Of a stretch of DNA of 14,276 nt, positions 12,937 through 14,276 are shown piece by piece; positions within the stretch are counted from its first letter, which is position 1; every line of letters starts with the position of its first letter. The stretch is from positions 1-14,276 of the forward strand of contig CAISOQ010000295.1 in NCBI GenBank assembly GCA_903887095.1, in the 5' to 3' direction. Both the position numbers and the translations under genes were made by a program. Under the pieces are notes generated by a model. That model was given only the letters and a program-made list of their open reading frames with translations, had not been told where the DNA came from and did not search any database. Origin of the DNA: an uncultured Flavobacteriia bacterium (GTDB taxonomy: Bacteria; Bacteroidota; Bacteroidia; Flavobacteriales_D; Crocinitomicaceae).

Positions 12937-14276
12937 TTATTCGGGAAAAATTTGAAGTTCTGTTCCTTTTCCTATTTCACTTGAAACTCCTCCTTGTAAT
13001 TTCCCTATTTCCATGCGACTGGCAATATTGGACATTCCCAAGCTACCTTGTGCTTTCGATTTGTCAAACCCAACACCATCATCTTTTACTAGGATTTTCC
13101 AGATTCCAGATTCCGCTGTTACATTTATCCACATATTTTTTGCTTTCGCATGTTTGAGTGAGTTGTTAATGAATTCTTGAATTATTCGGTAGATATTGAA
13201 CGTATCCACACCATCGAAGGAATCTTCAGAAATTTCATTTGAAACTACAAATTCACAATGACTGCTTTTCAGCATATTTACGCGATCCGTCAAACTTTTA
13301 AGACCACTTATTAATCCTTTGTCAAGCTCTGGCGGCAATAACGAGTAGGAGATATTTTTAATCTCTTTTATTGAATTGTTGAGTAAATCAGAATACGACT
13401 TAATACTCTCCTTTTGTGCTTCATCAATATTAAATGACTCAAACCACAATTTTAAGAGTACAAGATTCTGTGCCAATCCATCGTGCAACTCTCTCGCAAT
13501 TTTTTTCTTTTCCCCTTCTTGAGCATTTGAAATCAAAGAATACTTTTTTGATTCGAACAAAACCTCTTCAGTTCTATCAATAATCAATACCACAAAGCTG
13601 TCCTTTTCAGAAAGCATCTTGTTGCCAATTAAATCAACATGGATGAGTTTTCCAGTTTTTGTTTTCTGAATTAACTTTTTATGAAAAGAATCATTGGCAA
13701 ATTCTGTTAAGAGTACATTTTGAGGAGTTTGACAGAAATCCAGTAAGGATATTTTATTGAGATCAGACTTATCCAATTCGAAGAGATTACAAAAGGCATC
13801 GTTGGCCATCTCAATGGCTAAGGTGTCTCCAATGACCGTAATTACAGGCAAAGGTGAGGCTTCAAACACACTTCTGAATTTACGTTCAGATGCTGCCACG
13901 CGGTTCTGCTGCACGACCCTTTCGCGACTGTACTCAATTGTTTTTCCGAGTAATTTCGAATTTGCGTCTCCTTTTAATAAGTAATCCTGTGCACCTTCTT
14001 TAACGAGCCTGTTTGCGAGGCTTTCATCCTCATTTCCGGTGACAATCACAATCGCAGAAGAGGGACATATTTCTTTCGCTCTAAAATAAGTGTCAATTCC
14101 CGATGAGTCAAGGATATTCAAATCGAGCAACACAACTTCCGGAGTAAAAAACTCCGTGATGTCTTTTAGTTCTGCAATGGATTTTACTTGTTGGATATGA
14201 CTGTCTATGTATCCGCCTGAAGAAAGCTGAAAATGAATGAGTTGACCGAAGAAATAGTCATCCTCAACAATCAATA
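12937..14276 (-). CDS. Receiver-PAS-HisKA_3 histidine kinase (5' end outside window)
   Basis: The reading frame runs off the right edge. The first full codons give LIVEDDYFF, which is the first beta-strand and acidic pocket of a receiver domain, so the true start must lie a few codons upstream of the window and the TTG at 14272-14274 is not a start. Numbering from that codon, the receiver has phosphoacceptor Asp51 (VLLDLN), Thr79 (VTGN) and Lys101 (YLLKGD). A PAS domain spans ~128-238. The HisKA_3 H-box is KKIARELHDGLAQNLVLLK with His264. The HATPase domain has IIQEFINNSLKHAKA (364-378), DDGVGF (398-403) and GSLGMSNIASRM (410-421). Such NarX/LiaS-type kinases phosphorylate LuxR-type regulators, and the one at 9453 is the obvious candidate. 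An N-terminal receiver means the kinase itself can be an acceptor. It is cytoplasmic and is followed by the PAS-GAF kinase. Confidence 0.9.
   Translation of the reverse strand, partial: LIVEDDYFFGQLIHFQLSSGGYIDSHIQQVKSIAELKDITEFFTPEVVLLDLNILDSSGIDTYFRAKEICPSSAIVIVTGNEDESLANRLVKEGAQDYLLKGDANSKLLGKTIEYSRERVVQQNRVAASERKFRSVFEASPLPVITVIGDTLAIEMANDAFCNLFELDKSDLNKISLLDFCQTPQNVLLTEFANDSFHKKLIQKTKTGKLIHVDLIGNKMLSEKDSFVVLIIDRTEEVLFESKKYSLISNAQEGEKKKIARELHDGLAQNLVLLKLWFESFNIDEAQKESIKSYSDLLNNSIKEIKNISYSLLPPELDKGLISGLKSLTDRVNMLKSSHCEFVVSNEISEDSFDGVDTFNIYRIIQEFINNSLKHAKAKNMWINVTAESGIWKILVKDDGVGFDKSKAQGSLGMSNIASRMEIGKLQGGVSSEIGKGTELQIFPE

Noticed and set aside
12906..13157. Hydrophobic + strand open frame of 83 residues near the kinase junction
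   Set aside because: Antisense to the ATPase domain of the HisKA_3 kinase; hydrophobicity comes from the reverse complement of Lys/Glu-rich coding DNA.
1..14276. Mobile element, CRISPR, toxin-antitoxin or defence genes
   Set aside because: No transposase, integrase, repeat-spacer pattern, tRNA or known defence domain was found; all larger frames belong to housekeeping, pigment or signalling families.

Overview
The window looks like a chromosomal stretch from a member of the Bacteroidota, most likely a pigmented, environmental, Flavobacteriales-type bacterium. This is an inference from several signs. The DNA is AT-rich. Upstream sequences repeatedly match the Bacteroidota -7 box TAnnTTTG, and Shine-Dalgarno sites are mostly absent. 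The left edge carries a fragment of a Cys-rich HYR-like surface protein of the kind such bacteria secrete. The gene families (ATL protein, CruF/CrtZ/fused lycopene cyclase, DUF255 protein, receiver-linked histidine kinases) fit that phylum. No rRNA, tRNA, CRISPR array, insertion sequence or phage gene was seen, and no gene-free stretch exceeds about 230 bases.

Left part (1-3495, all + strand). The tail of a HYR-like secreted-protein frame overlaps the start of a 117-residue alkyltransferase-like (ATL) DNA-lesion sensor. Then comes a tight run of four genes: an extended short-chain dehydrogenase/reductase, a CruF-type carotenoid hydratase, a CrtZ-type beta-carotene hydroxylase and a fused CrtYc-CrtYd lycopene cyclase. 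The last three are spaced by 1 base and then overlap by 4 bases. Together they would hydrate one end of a linear carotene, cyclise the other and 3-hydroxylate the ring, which suggests a monocyclic saproxanthin/myxol-like pigment. Phytoene synthase and desaturase are not in the window.

Middle (3489-9366). A secreted YD-repeat-like protein lies on the minus strand, its end overlapping the end of the cyclase gene. A divergent intergenic region with a three-arm inverted repeat separates it from a type II NADH dehydrogenase gene. A 670-residue YyaL/SPATA20-type (DUF255) thioredoxin-fold protein lies on the minus strand and is divergent from a secreted von Willebrand factor A (VWA) protein with an intact metal-binding MIDAS site.

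Right part (9453-14276). This is a signalling block. A NarL/LuxR-type response regulator on the + strand meets, tail to tail with a 4-base overlap, a minus-strand operon. That operon encodes a receiver-PAS-HisKA_3 kinase (5' end cut by the window edge), a PAS-PAS-GAF histidine kinase with a long insert in its dimerisation domain, and a stand-alone receiver. The HisKA_3 kinase is the natural partner type for the NarL-type regulator, and the receiver protein may serve the second kinase.

The least expected pattern is regulatory. Several genes carry a box resembling TAnnTTTG only 4-7 bases before the start codon, which would place transcription starts at or very near the ATG. I did not find a clearly new multi-gene defence or mobile system. 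The items most worth a second look are this start-proximal box, the carotenoid gene set with its companion reductase, the inverted repeat before ndh, and the kinase with the inserted segment.
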